DNA of 53,220 nt, from assembly GCF_000158915.1 (NCBI RefSeq), contig NZ_GG657754.1, positions 8,897,600 through 8,950,819 on the forward strand. Direction: 5' to 3'. Positions 20,847 to 27,930 of the stretch are shown one piece after another. The stretch comes from Streptomyces himastatinicus ATCC 53653 (GTDB lineage: Bacteria > Actinomycetota > Actinomycetes > Streptomycetales > Streptomycetaceae). Positions within the stretch are counted from its first letter, which is position 1; each line of letters starts with the position of its first letter. A model generated the notes under the pieces. It searched no databases, was not told where the DNA came from, and saw nothing but the letters and a program-made list of their open reading frames with translations. The position numbers were made by a program, and so were the translations under genes.

Positions 20847-22190
20847 ATGAGCTCGACCAACAGAAGGTACCGTCGCACCGCCTGTACGGGCGTGGCCCTC
20901 GTTCTGCCCCTCGCGGCACTGGCCGCCTGCGGCGGCGGCAGCGGCGCCGACGTGTCCGCGGAGGCGGGCAGCGGCAAGGGCGCCATCAGCGTCTGGGCCC
21001 ACCAGGGGCAGAAGAGCGAGAGCGCCGCCCTGCGGAAGGCGGTGAAGTCCTTCAACTCCTCCCAGCACAAGATCAAGGTCGAGCTGAAGCTCATCCCCAC
21101 CAACGACTACACCAAGACCATCACCGCCACCGACGCCTCCAAGCTTCCGGACGTGATGGAGTTCGACGGCCCGACCATGGCGAACTTCGTCTACAACAAG
21201 AAGCTCGCCCCCATGGACTCCTACGTCTCCGCGAAGACGATGTCCAACGCCACCGACGCCGGCAAGGCACAGGGCGAGATCGACGGCAAGCACTACGGCC
21301 TGGGCATGTACGACGCCGGGCTCGGCGTCTACGGCAACAAGAAGCTGTTGGACGCGGCCGGGGTCAAATACCCGACGAACCTGTCCGACGACTGGACCGC
21401 CACCGAGTTCACGGCCGCGCTCAAGGCGCTGGGGACCAAGGACTCCGACGGCAAGGTCGTCGACCTCCAGGAGAACAGCGGCTACGCCAACGAGTGGGGC
21501 ACCTTCGGCTTCGCGCCGGTCCTCTGGTCGGCGGGCGGCTCCCTGCTGAAGGACGGCAAGGCGGAGGGCGCCCTGGACACGCCCGCCGCGCTGTCGGCGA
21601 TGAAGACCCTCCAGTCCTGGAAGCCGTACACCGACCCCAACACCGACGGCAACGCCTTCGCCAACGGCCGCGTCGCGCTGAGCTGGGTCGGCCACTGGAT
21701 GTACCCCGCCTACAGCAAGGCCCTCGGCGACGACCTCGTCGTGCTGCCGCTGCCCGACTTCGGCAACGGCCCCAAGACCGGCCAGGGCTCGTGGGCCTGG
21801 GGCATCGGCGCGAACTCCAAGAACGCCAAGGCGGCCGGGACCTTCCTCGACACTCTGCTGAACGACACCAACGTCACCGCGATGACGACGGCCAACGGCG
21901 CTCCGCCCGCCACCAGGTCCGCGCTGGCCAAGAGCGAGCTGTACCAGCGGGGCGGCCCGCTCCAGCTCTTCGCCGACCAGCTCGCCAAGCCCTGCCGCGA
22001 CAGCGACGTCACCAAGACCTGCGTCGCCGTGACCCGCCCGGTCACCGCCGGATACCCCACCGTCACCGCCAAGTTCAGCGACGCCCTGAACGCGATATAC
22101 GGCGGCGCCGACCCGAAGGGCGCCCTGGAGAAGGCCGCACGCGCCATCGACCGGGACTTCTCCGACAACGCCGGTTACAAGATCCCGTAG
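20847..22190 (+). CDS. Sugar ABC transporter substrate-binding lipoprotein
   Basis: Encodes 447 residues. An N-terminal lipoprotein signal peptide (basic RRYRR, hydrophobic core, lipobox LAAC with Cys at 28) is followed by a family-1 solute-binding fold (ISVWAHQGQKSESAALRKAVKSFN..., PDVMEFDGPTMANFVYNKKLAPMD, GRVALSWVGHWMYPAY, GQGSWAWGIGANSKN). It captures an oligosaccharide outside the membrane and delivers it to the two permeases encoded next. The ATG at 20847 has GGAGG 10 nt upstream; the frame is open further upstream but only this start gives a signal peptide. Located 91 bp after the LacI gene, same direction. Confidence 0.93.
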   Translation: MSSTNRRYRRTACTGVALVLPLAALAACGGGSGADVSAEAGSGKGAISVWAHQGQKSESAALRKAVKSFNSSQHKIKVELKLIPTNDYTKTITATDASKLPDVMEFDGPTMANFVYNKKLAPMDSYVSAKTMSNATDAGKAQGEIDGKHYGLGMYDAGLGVYGNKKLLDAAGVKYPTNLSDDWTATEFTAALKALGTKDSDGKVVDLQENSGYANEWGTFGFAPVLWSAGGSLLKDGKAEGALDTPAALSAMKTLQSWKPYTDPNTDGNAFANGRVALSWVGHWMYPAYSKALGDDLVVLPLPDFGNGPKTGQGSWAWGIGANSKNAKAAGTFLDTLLNDTNVTAMTTANGAPPATRSALAKSELYQRGGPLQLFADQLAKPCRDSDVTKTCVAVTRPVTAGYPTVTAKFSDALNAIYGGADPKGALEKAARAIDRDFSDNAGYKIP

Positions 22191-22298
22191 TCCCGTAACC
22201 CCGTCATCCCGTAGGACGCTTCGGCCGGGGCGGGACCGCTCACGACGCGCAGGACGCGTACGGCGGCACGCCCGTCCCGGCCGGGAACAGGACACCCC

Positions 22299-23288
22299 GT
22301 GAAGACCGTGGAACCCGCGCCCGCCGCGCCCTCGAGGAGGGAGCAGGGCCCGCCCGTGAACCCCGTGAAGCGCGCGCGGCCGGTGCGTACGAACCGAGAC
22401 TGGGCGCACGGACTGCTCATGTCCGCGCCCGCCGTCGCCGGACTCATCGCCTTCGTCGGCATCCCGTTCGGCTACGCCGTCGTCCTCTCCTTCTACAACG
22501 TGCGCCTCGGCTCCCCGCTGGAGCCCACCTTCTTCGGGATCGAGCAGTACCGGCGCCTGTTCACCGACCCGGACCTGTCCGGCCCGTTCCTGCGGGCCCT
22601 GCTCAACAACCTCACCTTCGCCGTGGTCGTCGTACCGCTCCAGACGGGCCTGGCGCTGGGCCTGGCCATCCTGCTCAACCGCAAGCTGAAGGGGATCGGC
22701 CTGTTCCGGTCGCTGTTCTTCATGCCGGTCGTCTTCCCCATGGCCCTGGTCGCCGTGATCTGGCGGCTCATCCTCGCCCGCAGCGACGAGGGTCTGCTCA
22801 ACTCCGCGCTGCACGCGGTGAGCTTCGGCAACTGGGGCGCCTTCGACTGGCTCGGCGACGGCGCCACCGCGATGGCCTCGATCATCGTGCTGTCGGTGTG
22901 GCAGGGCGTCGGCTTCCAGATGGTCATCCTGCTCGCCGGGCTCCAGCAGATCCCCGGCGAGCTCTACGAGGCCGCCGAACTCGACCGGGCCCCCCGGTGG
23001 CAGCAGTTCCGCCACGTCACCCTGCCCGGCATCCGCGGCACCCTCGTCTTCGTCGCCATGCTGACCTCCGTGCTGTCCTTCCGGGTCTTCGACCAGGTCT
23101 ACGTCCTCATTCACGGCGGAGGTCTCGACGAGGACGCCACCCGCACGGTCATGTACCAGGCCGTCACCACCGCCTTCGACCAGAACAACATCGGCCAGGC
23201 GTCCGCGATCACGGTCGTCTTCTTCCTGATCGTCGTCGCCCTGACCCTCATCCAGCGCCGCCTCGTCCGGCCCGACAACGAGGACTGA
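22299..23288 (+). CDS. Sugar ABC transporter permease (MalF-type)
   Basis: Encodes 329 residues starting with GTG at 22299. Six predicted membrane helices begin at GLLMSAPAVAGLIAFVGIPFGYAVVLSFYN; the binding-protein-dependent permease domain contains the EAA loop YEAAELDRAPRWQQFRHVTLPGI near residue 230, which docks the ATPase subunit. The N-terminal ~30 residues are Pro/Arg-rich and cytosolic; an internal GTG (VNPVKRARP) at 22356 could also start the protein. It pairs with the next permease, 6 nt downstream. No ATPase gene is present here; in Streptomyces a shared MsiK-type ATPase commonly serves such transporters. Confidence 0.92.
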   Translation: MKTVEPAPAAPSRREQGPPVNPVKRARPVRTNRDWAHGLLMSAPAVAGLIAFVGIPFGYAVVLSFYNVRLGSPLEPTFFGIEQYRRLFTDPDLSGPFLRALLNNLTFAVVVVPLQTGLALGLAILLNRKLKGIGLFRSLFFMPVVFPMALVAVIWRLILARSDEGLLNSALHAVSFGNWGAFDWLGDGATAMASIIVLSVWQGVGFQMVILLAGLQQIPGELYEAAELDRAPRWQQFRHVTLPGIRGTLVFVAMLTSVLSFRVFDQVYVLIHGGGLDEDATRTVMYQAVTTAFDQNNIGQASAITVVFFLIVVALTLIQRRLVRPDNED

Positions 23289-23294
23289 CCCACG

Positions 23295-24137
23295 ATGGCC
23301 ACGACCCGCGCACCCCTGCGCCGTTTCGCCGACTACGCCGTCCTCGGTATCCTGGCGTTCATCTTCGTGCTGCCCGTCCTGTACCTGCTCCTGGGCAGCC
23401 TCAAGCCCTCGGACGAGGTGCTGAACGGTCTGACCGGCTTCCTCCCCACCCACTTGTCCTTCGACAACTACGCGGCCGTCCTGGACGCCCTCAACTCCGA
23501 CAGCACCGGCTACTTCTGGCGCTTCATGGGCATCTCGCTGCTCGTCGCGTTCGTGGTCGTGACCGGCGGCCTCTTCGTCAACTCGATGGCCGCGTACGGC
23601 ATGTCACGGCTGAAGTGGCGCGGCCGGGAGGCCGTCTTCACGCTCGTGCTGCTGCTGATGCTGGTCCCGTTCGAGTCGGTGGCCGTGCCGCTCTTCTACA
23701 TGTTCAACGACCAGCGCGACACCATCTTCATCCAGGCGGTCCCGTTCATCGCCAACGCCTTCTCGATCTACCAGTTCCACACCTTCTTCCGCTCGATCCC
23801 GCCGAGCATCGAGGAGGCCGCCCGGCTGGACGGTGCGGGCCCCTGGCGCACGTTCTTCGCGGTCATCGTGCCGATGTCGAAGCCGGTGTTCGCCTCGGTC
23901 GCGATCCTCACCTTCCTCATGCAGTGGGGCTCGTTCCTCTGGCCGGTCCTGATGGTCTCCGACCCCTCCGTCCGCCCCCTCCCCCTGGAGATGAGCGTCT
24001 TCCAAGGCCAGCAACCCCCGGACTGGGGCCAGATCCTCGCCTTCGGCGTCCTCCTCGTCCTGCCCGTCCTGATCGTCTTCGCCTTCTTCCAGCGCTGGTT
24101 CGTCCAGGGTGTCGCCAGCTCCGCCGTCAAGGGCTGA
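23295..24137 (+). CDS. Sugar ABC transporter permease (MalG-type)
   Basis: Encodes 280 residues with six membrane helices (VLGILAFIFVLPVLYLLLGSLKP at the start, FGVLLVLPVLIVFAFFQRWFV at the end). The EAA loop IEEAARLDGAGPWRTFFAVIVPMSKPVF lies near residue 175. This is the MalG-type partner of the preceding MalF-type permease, separated by 6 nt and surely cotranscribed. Together with the lipoprotein they form an importer for a sugar, most likely processed by the GH32-like enzyme encoded across the LacI operator. It is the last gene of that operon; the GH16 gene downstream has its own promoter. Confidence 0.92.
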   Translation: MATTRAPLRRFADYAVLGILAFIFVLPVLYLLLGSLKPSDEVLNGLTGFLPTHLSFDNYAAVLDALNSDSTGYFWRFMGISLLVAFVVVTGGLFVNSMAAYGMSRLKWRGREAVFTLVLLLMLVPFESVAVPLFYMFNDQRDTIFIQAVPFIANAFSIYQFHTFFRSIPPSIEEAARLDGAGPWRTFFAVIVPMSKPVFASVAILTFLMQWGSFLWPVLMVSDPSVRPLPLEMSVFQGQQPPDWGQILAFGVLLVLPVLIVFAFFQRWFVQGVASSAVKG

Positions 24138-24156
24138 CCACTGAGAGGCACGGCGG

Positions 24157-24172
24157 ACTGGTCCAGACCAAA
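24157..24172. promoter_or_regulatory. DasR-like (dre) operator
   Basis: ACTGGTCCAGACCAAA contains the palindrome TGGTCCAGACCA and differs by about three positions from the published dre consensus ACTGGTCTAGACCACT for the GntR-type regulator DasR, which responds to aminosugar phosphates. It lies 3 nt upstream of a -35 box for the GH16 gene. The similarity is direct; the regulation is inferred. Confidence 0.6.
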
Positions 24173-24175
24173 CTC

Positions 24176-24204
24176 TTGACAGGGTTTCCCTTCACTTCTT
24201 AAAT
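24176..24204 (+). promoter_or_regulatory. Sigma-70-type promoter for the GH16 gene
   Basis: A perfect -35 box TTGACA (24176-24181) and a TTAAAT -10-like box (24199-24204), separated by 17 nt, lie about 70 bp upstream of the glucanase start in an unusually AT-rich stretch. The adjacent dre-like palindrome would block RNA polymerase when occupied. Confidence 0.6.
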
Positions 24205-24272
24205 CACGTAGTGAACTGAGTATCTGTCATGTTCCGCTCACCCCCCACTCCGGACGTCTGGAAGGGAGAGTC

Positions 24273-25541
24273 ATGGACTCCCCGCGTCTGCCCCGGCGAT
24301 TACTGCTGTCCTTCGCCTCGGTTCTCGCCCTCATGTCGCTGTCCACCGGACTGGCGCAGGGTGCGCCCGTTTCCGCCGTGGATCCCGCCGCGCCACCGGC
24401 GGCTGCCGCCGCCGTCACGTTCTCCGACGAGTTCGACGGGCCCGCGGGCTCCGCCGTCGACGGCGGCAAGTGGCAGATCGAGACGGGAGACAACGTCAAC
24501 AACCATGAGCGGCAGTACTACACGGCAGGCAACCGCAACGCCGCCCTCGACGGACAGGGCCATCTGGTCATCACCGCCCGCCGCGAGAACCCCGGCAACT
24601 ACCAGTGCTGGTACGGAAGATGCGAGTACACCTCCGCCCGGCTGAACACGTCCGGCAAGTTCACCACCACGTACGGCCGGGTCGAGGCCCGGATGAAGGT
24701 TCCGCGCGGGCAGGGCATGTGGCCGGCGTTCTGGATGCTCGGCAACGACATCGGACAGGTCGGCTGGCCCAACTCGGGTGAGATCGACATCATGGAGAAC
24801 GTGGGCTTCGAGCCGTCCACCGTCCACGGCACCCTCCACGGCCCCGGATACTCGGGGTCCGGCGGCATCGGCGCCGGGTACACCCTGCCCGGCGGCCAGG
24901 CGTTCGCCGACGCCTTCCACACCTTCGCCGTCGACTGGAGCCCGAACGCGATCACCTGGTCCGTCGACGGAACCGTGTACCAGCGGCGCACCCCCGCCGA
25001 CCTCGGCGGACGGCAGTGGGCGTTCAACAAGCCCTTCTTCCTGATCCTCAACCTCGCGGTCGGCGGCTACTGGCCCGGGGACCCAGACGGCAGCACGGCC
25101 TTCCCCCAGCAGCTCCTCGTCGACTACGTCCGGGTCAGCACCGACAGCGCACAACCGGGCGGCGGCGCCATCACCGGCGTCGGCGGCAAATGCGTGGACG
25201 TGGCGGGCGCCGACAACGCCAACGGCACGCCCGTACAGCTCTATGACTGCAACGGCTCGGCCGCACAGCAGTGGACCGTCGGCAGCGACGGCACGATCCG
25301 CGCGCTGGGCAAGTGTCTGGACGTGGCATCGGGCGGCACGGCCGACGGCACCCCGGTCCAGCTCTACGACTGCAATGGCAGCGCGGCCCAGCAGTGGGCC
25401 GTCCCCGCGGCCCGCGACATCGTCAACCCGCAGGCCGACAAGTGCCTGGACGCCACCGGCGGCGGTTCGGCCAACGGCACCCGGCTCCAGATATGGACCT
25501 GCACCGGCGCCGCCAACCAGAAGTGGACGGTGACCCGGTAA
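24273..25541 (+). CDS. Secreted GH16 endo-beta-1,3(4)-glucanase with ricin-B/CBM13 module
   Basis: Encodes 422 residues. A signal peptide (MDSPRLPRRLLLSFASVLALMSLSTGLAQGAP) leads to a GH16 jelly-roll (~45-285) with the catalytic motif GEIDIMENVG (nucleophile E170, acid/base E175) and substrate-cleft WPAFWMLG. A short linker precedes a CBM13 ricin-B-type lectin domain (~290-422) with three QxW repeats (AQQWTV, AQQWAV, NQKWTV) and paired cysteines. It hydrolyses beta-1,3-glucans such as laminarin or fungal wall glucan outside the cell. The ATG has GGGAG 7-10 nt upstream. Codon 10 is TTA (24300-24302), so translation should depend on bldA. A DasR-like operator and strong promoter precede it, suggesting separate control from the ABC operon. 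Confidence 0.93.
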   Translation: MDSPRLPRRLLLSFASVLALMSLSTGLAQGAPVSAVDPAAPPAAAAAVTFSDEFDGPAGSAVDGGKWQIETGDNVNNHERQYYTAGNRNAALDGQGHLVITARRENPGNYQCWYGRCEYTSARLNTSGKFTTTYGRVEARMKVPRGQGMWPAFWMLGNDIGQVGWPNSGEIDIMENVGFEPSTVHGTLHGPGYSGSGGIGAGYTLPGGQAFADAFHTFAVDWSPNAITWSVDGTVYQRRTPADLGGRQWAFNKPFFLILNLAVGGYWPGDPDGSTAFPQQLLVDYVRVSTDSAQPGGGAITGVGGKCVDVAGADNANGTPVQLYDCNGSAAQQWTVGSDGTIRALGKCLDVASGGTADGTPVQLYDCNGSAAQQWAVPAARDIVNPQADKCLDATGGGSANGTRLQIWTCTGAANQKWTVTR

Positions 25542-25654
25542 CCACGCGGCGCCACCGACGACAGCCGGACCGTTCCGAAGTGCGGGACGGGAACACGGCG
25601 ACTGGGATGTCAGGGATAGCGTCCCTCTCACACCGGACAAGTGAGGGGGACATC

Positions 25655-26122
25655 GTGAGGTTTCAGGTGCGTGGGCGGGGTGGCCGCCGGTGGGTCCCGT
25701 TCGTGGTGATCGCGTTCGGGGCGCTGTTCTTGGCCATCGGGCTGATCCTCGCGGGGGTGTCGGCGTCGTTCCTGACGGACGCGAAGCGTGCCCGGGGGAC
25801 GGTGGTGTCCTTGGAGTGGCGGAACGACCACGAGACCTCCCCCAGGACGCAGACGGACGACAAGCCCGCGGCGTACCCGGTGGTCGCGTTCACCTCGGCG
25901 GACGGCGCGCCGAGGAAGTTCGAGGACTCCACGGGGTCCAACCCACCGTCGTACGAGCTGGGTGAGCGGGTCGAGGTGCTCTACGCCCCGGGTTCCCCCG
26001 AGGACGCGCGGATCAACGGGTTCGCCTCGCTGTGGCTGATGCCGCTGATCTTCGGTGGGATCGGGTTCGTGATCGCAGGGATCGGGACAGGGGTTGCGGT
26101 GGCGACGCGACGACGTTCCTAG
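25655..26122 (+). CDS. DUF3592 membrane protein
   Basis: Encodes 155 residues starting with GTG at 25655 behind a strong GAGGGGG ribosome site. Two membrane helices (FVVIAFGALFLAIGLILAGV near residue 15, and FGGIGFVIAGIGTGVAVAT at the C-terminus) flank an extracytoplasmic or cytoplasmic beta-rich domain (KRARGTVVSLEW...AYPVVAFTSADGAPRKFEDSTG...LGERVEVLYAPGSPEDARING). That layout and the VxVLYxPxxPxxARI signature are characteristic of DUF3592. Its function is unknown. It stands alone after the glucanase gene and is followed 19 nt later by a small hypothetical gene. Confidence 0.82.
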   Translation: MRFQVRGRGGRRWVPFVVIAFGALFLAIGLILAGVSASFLTDAKRARGTVVSLEWRNDHETSPRTQTDDKPAAYPVVAFTSADGAPRKFEDSTGSNPPSYELGERVEVLYAPGSPEDARINGFASLWLMPLIFGGIGFVIAGIGTGVAVATRRRS

Positions 26123-26141
26123 GCCGCGTACTGTCGGCCCC

Positions 26142-26555
26142 GTGCCCCGCCACCCGAAGAAGCCCCGCCGCTTGGTCGCCGAAGGGCGCGCGTACCTGTG
26201 GACGCTCCGCCACAGCCACCGCGTGCTGGACAGCGGCCGGGCCGCGGACTGCCGCGAGACCCTCACGCTGTACCCCCAACCGCCCGGCACCGGCGGCCCG
26301 CTGCGCATCGTCTTCGCCGACGGCCCGGGCCGGTACGTCCCGGGCGGGTTCCCGCTGGGCTCCGGGGACGTGGGATACGTCCGGGGCGGCTCCCTGAACC
26401 TGCACGAACCGGGCGCCGTCCGGGCCCTGCTCGACGCGGCGTCGGCCCGCGGATGGCAGCCGGGGGACCGGCGGGCGGCGGAGGTCGACGGCTGGCCCCT
26501 GCTGGAGGCGGCGGTGGCGGCGCGAGCCGGTGACGTCGGCCCGCACGGGCCGTAG
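26142..26555 (+). CDS. Conserved hypothetical protein
   Basis: Encodes 137 residues from GTG at 26142 (MPRHPKKPRRLVAEGRAYLWTLRHSHRV...). The first part is basic, the middle is beta-rich (ETLTLYPQPPGTGGPLRIVFADGPGRYVPGG), and the end carries a helical segment resembling a ligand- or DNA-associated tail (AVRALLDAASARGWQPGDRRAAEVDGWPLLEAAVAAR). No known domain is recognisable to me. Codon use matches its neighbours, with strong third-position GC bias, which supports it as a real gene. It ends shortly before the tRNA-Pro fragment, so it lies at the boundary of the decayed insertion. Confidence 0.65.
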   Translation: MPRHPKKPRRLVAEGRAYLWTLRHSHRVLDSGRAADCRETLTLYPQPPGTGGPLRIVFADGPGRYVPGGFPLGSGDVGYVRGGSLNLHEPGAVRALLDAASARGWQPGDRRAAEVDGWPLLEAAVAARAGDVGPHGP

Positions 26556-26601
26556 GGGGTGGCTCCGGCATCCCCTCACTTTCCCGGGAATCGGGGGCAC
26601 A

Positions 26602-26648
26602 CTTGACTGGGGGTCAAGGGGGCGCAGGTTCAAATCCTGTCGTCCCGA
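26602..26648 (+). tRNA. tRNA-Pro(GGG) 3' half, probable att-site remnant
   Basis: The anticodon arm (CTTGA stem, CTGGGGG loop, TCAAG), variable loop, T arm (GCAGG, TTCAAAT, CCTGT) and 3' acceptor strand CGTCCCG plus discriminator A of a proline tRNA are intact. The 5' acceptor strand and D arm are absent: nothing upstream pairs with CGTCCCG. No CCA is encoded. A tRNA 3' half is what remains at one end of an element that integrated into a tRNA gene. An integrase remnant lies directly downstream, and pSAM2-type actinomycete elements are known to use a tRNA-Pro gene. It cannot make a functional tRNA. Confidence 0.75.
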
Positions 26649-26657
26649 CGGTGCGGG

Positions 26658-26699
26658 AAGGCCCGCTGGCAGGGAGAAACCCCGGGCCAGCGGGCCTTT
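26658..26699 (+). terminator. Intrinsic-type terminator after the tRNA fragment
   Basis: AAGGCCCGCTGGC (26658-26670) pairs with GCCAGCGGGCCTT (26686-26698), a 13-bp perfect stem with a 15-nt loop, followed by TCGTT. It is the kind of terminator that follows tRNA genes and was probably that of the original tRNA-Pro gene. Confidence 0.75.
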
Positions 26700-26708
26700 C
26701 GTTGATCC

Positions 26709-27155
26709 TTCGCGACCGAGTACGCGCGGGCCCACTGGCCCGGGCGGGTGGCGAAGACCCGGGACGAGGTCAGCGACGCGCTGACAGCTGTCACAGTGGC
26801 GATGCTGTGGGACCTTCCTGGCCGGCCGAACGGGCAGCTGCTGCGTCGTGCCCTGCGGCACTGGGCGTTCCTCGTGCCTGGGCCGGGGGAGGTGCCGGCG
26901 GAGGACCGGCTGGTCCTGCAGTGGGTGGCGAAGGCGTCCCGGCCCCCTGGTGCACCTGCACGATCCGGTCCTGGTGCGCGATGTGCTGGAGTCGCTGCGC
27001 CGCCGTATGACTTGTGGCACTCGGCGCTGTCCACCTGGCTGTGTGCGGACGCGGACCCAGCTGAGGTTGCCCAGCGCGCCGGTAACAGTGTCGCGCTCCT
27101 GCTGAGCCGGTACGCGAAGTGCCTGTCTGGTCCGAGAAGCGCAGCCCCGCGGTGA
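26709..27155 (+). pseudogene. Tyrosine recombinase (integrase) remnant
   Basis: The frame from 26709 reads FATEYARAHWPGRVAKTRDEV...LLRRALRHWAF, an integrase N-terminal (SAM-like) region. Near 26945 an extra C shifts the frame; in the shifted frame the text continues SRPLVHLHDPVLVRDVLESLRRR. At about 27005 it jumps, back in the first frame, to YDLWHSALSTWLCADADPAEVAQRAGNSVALLLSRYAKCLSG. That is the C-terminal catalytic end of actinomycete phage/plasmid integrases, with the HxxV/A, GHS-like (GNS) and nucleophile-Tyr (SRYAKCL) boxes. The central catalytic domain, roughly 200 residues, is deleted and the catalytic Arg of xLRH is Trp. It is a dead gene left by an integrative element whose att site is the adjacent tRNA-Pro fragment. 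Confidence 0.78.
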
Positions 27156-27164
27156 GGTGCCGGG

Positions 27165-27478
27165 TCAGACCTTGATTACGGTGGCCCGTCCGCCGCACAG
27201 CACGGTCAGATCTTCGGGATCCGAGGTGAGGATGGCGACCAGTACGGGCGTGGCGAGGGCGATGGCGCTGAGCATGGCGTTGATGGCGTACGTGTGGCCG
27301 TGCAGGCCGGCGTCGGCGAGGAGCGCGGCAGCGTGGCGTGCGATCGGCTCGGTGACAGGTTCGACGACCAGGCGCGACAGAGTCACTCCAGGGCCGGGCG
27401 GTTGATCCGGGGGCGGGCCGCCTCTACCAGGGTGGCGCCTGACGTGGTCGGTCCACGTATGACCACGGCTTTGCGCAT
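27165..27478 (-). pseudogene. PIN-domain toxin remnant (VapC-like)
   Basis: The C-terminal half (27386-27165) reads TLSRLVVEPVTEPIARHAAALLADAGLHGHTYAINAMLSAIALATPVLVAILTSDPEDLTVLCGG, typical of actinomycete PIN ribonucleases (IDAMLxA and TSDPEDL boxes). Upstream, another frame gives TLVEAARPRINRPALE, which joins it if one G is restored near 27395 (TGA becoming TGG-A). The true N-terminus with the first catalytic Asp is missing, replaced by unrelated MRKAVVIRGPTTSGA. No antitoxin gene is visible. It is a decayed toxin beside the integrase remnant, probably cargo or debris of the same element. Confidence 0.65.
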
Positions 27479-27570
27479 GTCATACCCCTGATTGGCTGAG
27501 TCCCCGTTCATGACCTCATATAGTGAACCCTTTGCCATGCGTTCGTTCGGTCGAAAGGGGGAGGCGTCGC

Positions 27571-27930
27571 ATGGGCAGCGGCAGCGGCGGCGGCAGGGTC
27601 CTGGACATCAAGGTGGCGGACATCAAGTCCGTGTCGCCGACGTTCCATCACCAGGCGGTCAAGCTGAGTGAGGCGCTGACCACGCTGATCAATACGCTGG
27701 ACGGCTATGGCGGGCCGTGGGGGGACGACAAGCCGGGCAAGGACTTCGCGAAGCACTACAAGCCGAACCAGAAGCACATCGAGTCGGCGACCGGCGTCCT
27801 CGTCCTCGGCCTGACCAGCATCCACGAGGCGATGCAGGACATGGCCGACGGCCACGTCGACAACGACAAGCTGATCGAGGGCATGTTCACCAAGGCGAAG
27901 AACGCGCCTGGCAAGGACGGCCACAAGTGA
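27571..27930 (+). CDS. WXG100-like small secreted-type protein, Rhs partner
   Basis: Encodes 119 residues from the ATG at 27571, with a strong GGGGGAGG site upstream. It is predicted to be an all-helical hairpin (VLDIKVADIKSVSPTFHHQAVKLSEALTTLINTLDGYGGPWGDDKPGKDFAKHYKPNQKHIESATGVLVLGLTSIHEAMQDMADGH). The turn GGPWGDDKPGKDF replaces the WXG motif of ESAT-6/WXG100 proteins, and the glycine-rich start is like many ESX substrates. Its TGA overlaps the GTG start of the Rhs gene (GTGA), so the two are coupled. In actinomycetes such small helical proteins escort Rhs or LXG-type toxins to the type VII secretion machinery. That role is inferred from context. Confidence 0.75.
   Translation: MGSGSGGGRVLDIKVADIKSVSPTFHHQAVKLSEALTTLINTLDGYGGPWGDDKPGKDFAKHYKPNQKHIESATGVLVLGLTSIHEAMQDMADGHVDNDKLIEGMFTKAKNAPGKDGHK

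Noticed and set aside
20277..23453. A 1058-residue minus-strand open frame over the LacI/ABC genes
   Set aside because: Antisense of well-recognised LacI, binding-protein and permease genes; its composition is low-complexity Gly/Arg/Val/Asp without recognisable folds.
26560..26648. A complete tRNA-Pro gene
   Set aside because: No 5' acceptor strand or D arm pairs with the 3' half; only the anticodon-to-3' part is present.
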